From Roseobacter denitrificans OCh 114 (lineage in GTDB: Bacteria > Pseudomonadota > Alphaproteobacteria > Rhodobacterales > Rhodobacteraceae): a stretch of 64,000 nucleotides of DNA. A program made the translations under genes and the position numbers. The stretch is taken from positions 1,325,001 to 1,389,000 of the forward strand of contig NC_008209.1 in NCBI RefSeq assembly GCF_000014045.1, in the 5' to 3' direction. The notes beneath the pieces are model-generated. The model did not search any database. It saw nothing but the letters and a program-made list of their open reading frames with translations, and was not told where the DNA came from. Positions 62,874-64,000 of the stretch are shown here, piece after piece. The number at the start of each line of letters is the position of its first letter. The first letter of the stretch is position 1.

Positions 62874-64000
62874 ATGAAACGTATCAAAACCGATGTCCTG
62901 ATCATTGGCGCCGGGTCGGGTGGTTTGTCCGTCGCCGCGGGTGCCGCCCAGATGGGGGCAAATGTTGTCCTGCTTGAAGGGCATAAGATGGGCGGCGATT
63001 GTCTGAATTTCGGCTGCGTTCCATCGAAGGCGCTGATTGCCAGCGGTAAGGCGGCGCAAAGCCAGCGCAATGCGTCCCAATACGGCGTCGCCAATGGGCC
63101 GGGTGCGGCGGATTATGCCGCCACCAAGGACCACGTGCATGACGTCATCGCGCAAATTGCGCCGGTCGACAGTCAGGAGCGGTTCGAAGGCTTTGGCATC
63201 AACGTCATCCGTGAGTACGGGCGTTTCATTTCGCCCACTGAGGTGCAGGCGGGCGAGACGGTGATCGCCGCCCGTCGCGTGGTGATCGCCACCGGCTCAT
63301 CACCGCTGGTGCCTCCGATCCCGGGGCTGGGCGATGTGCCTTTCGAGACGAACGAAACGATTTTCGATCTGCGCGACAAGCCGGAACATCTGCTGATCAT
63401 TGGCGGTGGCCCGATTGGCATGGAAATGGCGCAGGCGCACATCCGCCTTGGCTGCGAGGTAACGGTGATCGAGGGCGCGCAGGCCCTCGGCAAGGATGAT
63501 CCCGAACTGGCGGCGGTCGTTCTGGACAGTCTGCGCGCAGAAGGCGTCGTGATCAGGGAACAGACCAAGGCCGCACAGATCAAAGGGGCGGCGGGTGCGA
63601 TCGACGTCATCACGCAGGACGGTGAAACGATTTCAGGCACGCATCTTTTGATGGCCGTGGGGCGCAAGGCGAATATTGACACCCTCGGGCTTGAGGCAGG
63701 CGGGATCAAAACCAAGGGAAACGGAATTGAGGTAGATGCAGGTCTGCGCACCAGCAACCGCAGGGTCTATGCCATTGGCGATGTGGCAGGCGGGCTGCAG
63801 TTTACGCATGTGGCGGGGTATCATGCGGGTGTGATCATCCGATCCATGCTCTTTGGACTGCCGTCAAAGGCCAAGGTGTCCCACATCCCATGGGCGACCT
63901 ATACGGAGCCTGAACTGGCGCAGGTCGGATTGACCGAAGCACAGGCGCGTAAGGAACATGGGACCGCTCTGGAGGTCGTGCGCTTTGACTATGCCCATAA
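62874..64000 (+). CDS. FAD-dependent pyridine nucleotide-disulfide oxidoreductase, 3' truncated
   Basis: The frame starts at ATG 62874 (MKRIKTDVLIIGAGSGGLS) and runs off the end of the window, giving 375 residues. It has the FAD-binding GAGSGG, the redox Cys pair in GGDCLNFGCVPSKAL (C-x4-C), the NAD-binding GGGPIGMEMAQ, and the second FAD motif VYAIGDVAGG. It belongs with mercuric reductase and dihydrolipoyl dehydrogenase-type enzymes. No mer genes or HMA domain appear, so a general disulfide reductase is likelier. It is one base after the TVP38 gene, so co-transcribed. Confidence 0.92.
   Translation, partial: MKRIKTDVLIIGAGSGGLSVAAGAAQMGANVVLLEGHKMGGDCLNFGCVPSKALIASGKAAQSQRNASQYGVANGPGAADYAATKDHVHDVIAQIAPVDSQERFEGFGINVIREYGRFISPTEVQAGETVIAARRVVIATGSSPLVPPIPGLGDVPFETNETIFDLRDKPEHLLIIGGGPIGMEMAQAHIRLGCEVTVIEGAQALGKDDPELAAVVLDSLRAEGVVIREQTKAAQIKGAAGAIDVITQDGETISGTHLLMAVGRKANIDTLGLEAGGIKTKGNGIEVDAGLRTSNRRVYAIGDVAGGLQFTHVAGYHAGVIIRSMLFGLPSKAKVSHIPWATYTEPELAQVGLTEAQARKEHGTALEVVRFDYAH

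Overview
The window is a gene-dense stretch of roughly 60% GC chromosome from an alphaproteobacterium of the Rhodobacterales, most likely the Roseobacter group. The evidence is the incomplete PTS cluster (ChvG / short HPr kinase / RapZ / EIIA / HPr), the PduO-type adenosyltransferase next to a 67-residue twin-membrane-segment protein, a VPLPA-CTERM protein, a BztABCD-type amino acid importer and the rpmH-rnpA-yidD-ttcA-yidC-engB-argB order. I cannot fix the genus. No rRNA, tRNA, prophage, insertion sequence or CRISPR array was found.

Layout: 1-3795 holds the tail of a ChvG-like kinase, the regulatory PTS genes and an acyltransferase. 3799-9990 holds a 3-hydroxyacyl-CoA dehydrogenase, a DUF6473-like protein, etfBA, a cobalamin adenosyltransferase with its small membrane neighbour, an SDR and an SH3 protein. 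10179-14596 holds parC, a cytochrome P450 and a lipoprotein. From 14709 to 42993 lie tuf and the str/S10/spc/alpha ribosomal protein genes. 43216-47419 is a co-directional run (rarA, crcB, rluC-like, HAD phosphatase, ATP12 chaperone). 47618-52068 is a polar amino acid ABC importer. 52122-61840 is mostly minus strand: housekeeping genes around argB, engB, yidC, ttcA, yidD, rnpA and rpmH, plus an EAL protein. The window ends with a TVP38/TMEM64 protein and a truncated FAD disulfide reductase.

The most unusual aspect is that the normally contiguous ribosomal protein superoperon is cut into blocks by foreign or accessory genes. csp, an outer-membrane barrel and a small secreted protein sit between rplW and rplB. 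An NTF2-like protein, a 2OG-Fe(II) oxygenase, a VPLPA-CTERM protein, ornithine cyclodeaminase, arginase and a LysE exporter sit between rplP and rpmC. A small secreted protein and an AT-rich Abi-like (HEPN) gene sit between rpmD and rplO. A 401-residue protein with an injection-system-cargo-like N-terminus sits between adk and rpsM. Several restarted blocks have a structured leader and most upstream blocks end in an intrinsic terminator.

The best candidate for an under-described system is the Abi-like gene at 35454-36271. Its coding frame is broken at an A7 tract but continues in the -1 frame through a clear HEPN motif (RNRLAHHEP), and a compact structured RNA can be folded directly upstream. 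This resembles the RNA-plus-Abi arrangement described for AbiF-type systems. Other non-coding signals are two perfect TTAA-N7-TTAA (CtrA-type) boxes and four 11-bp-phased GTCGGT repeats near the oxygenase/VPLPA-CTERM genes, a dispersed 101-bp palindromic element, and a 44-bp tandem duplication of the 3' end of tuf.
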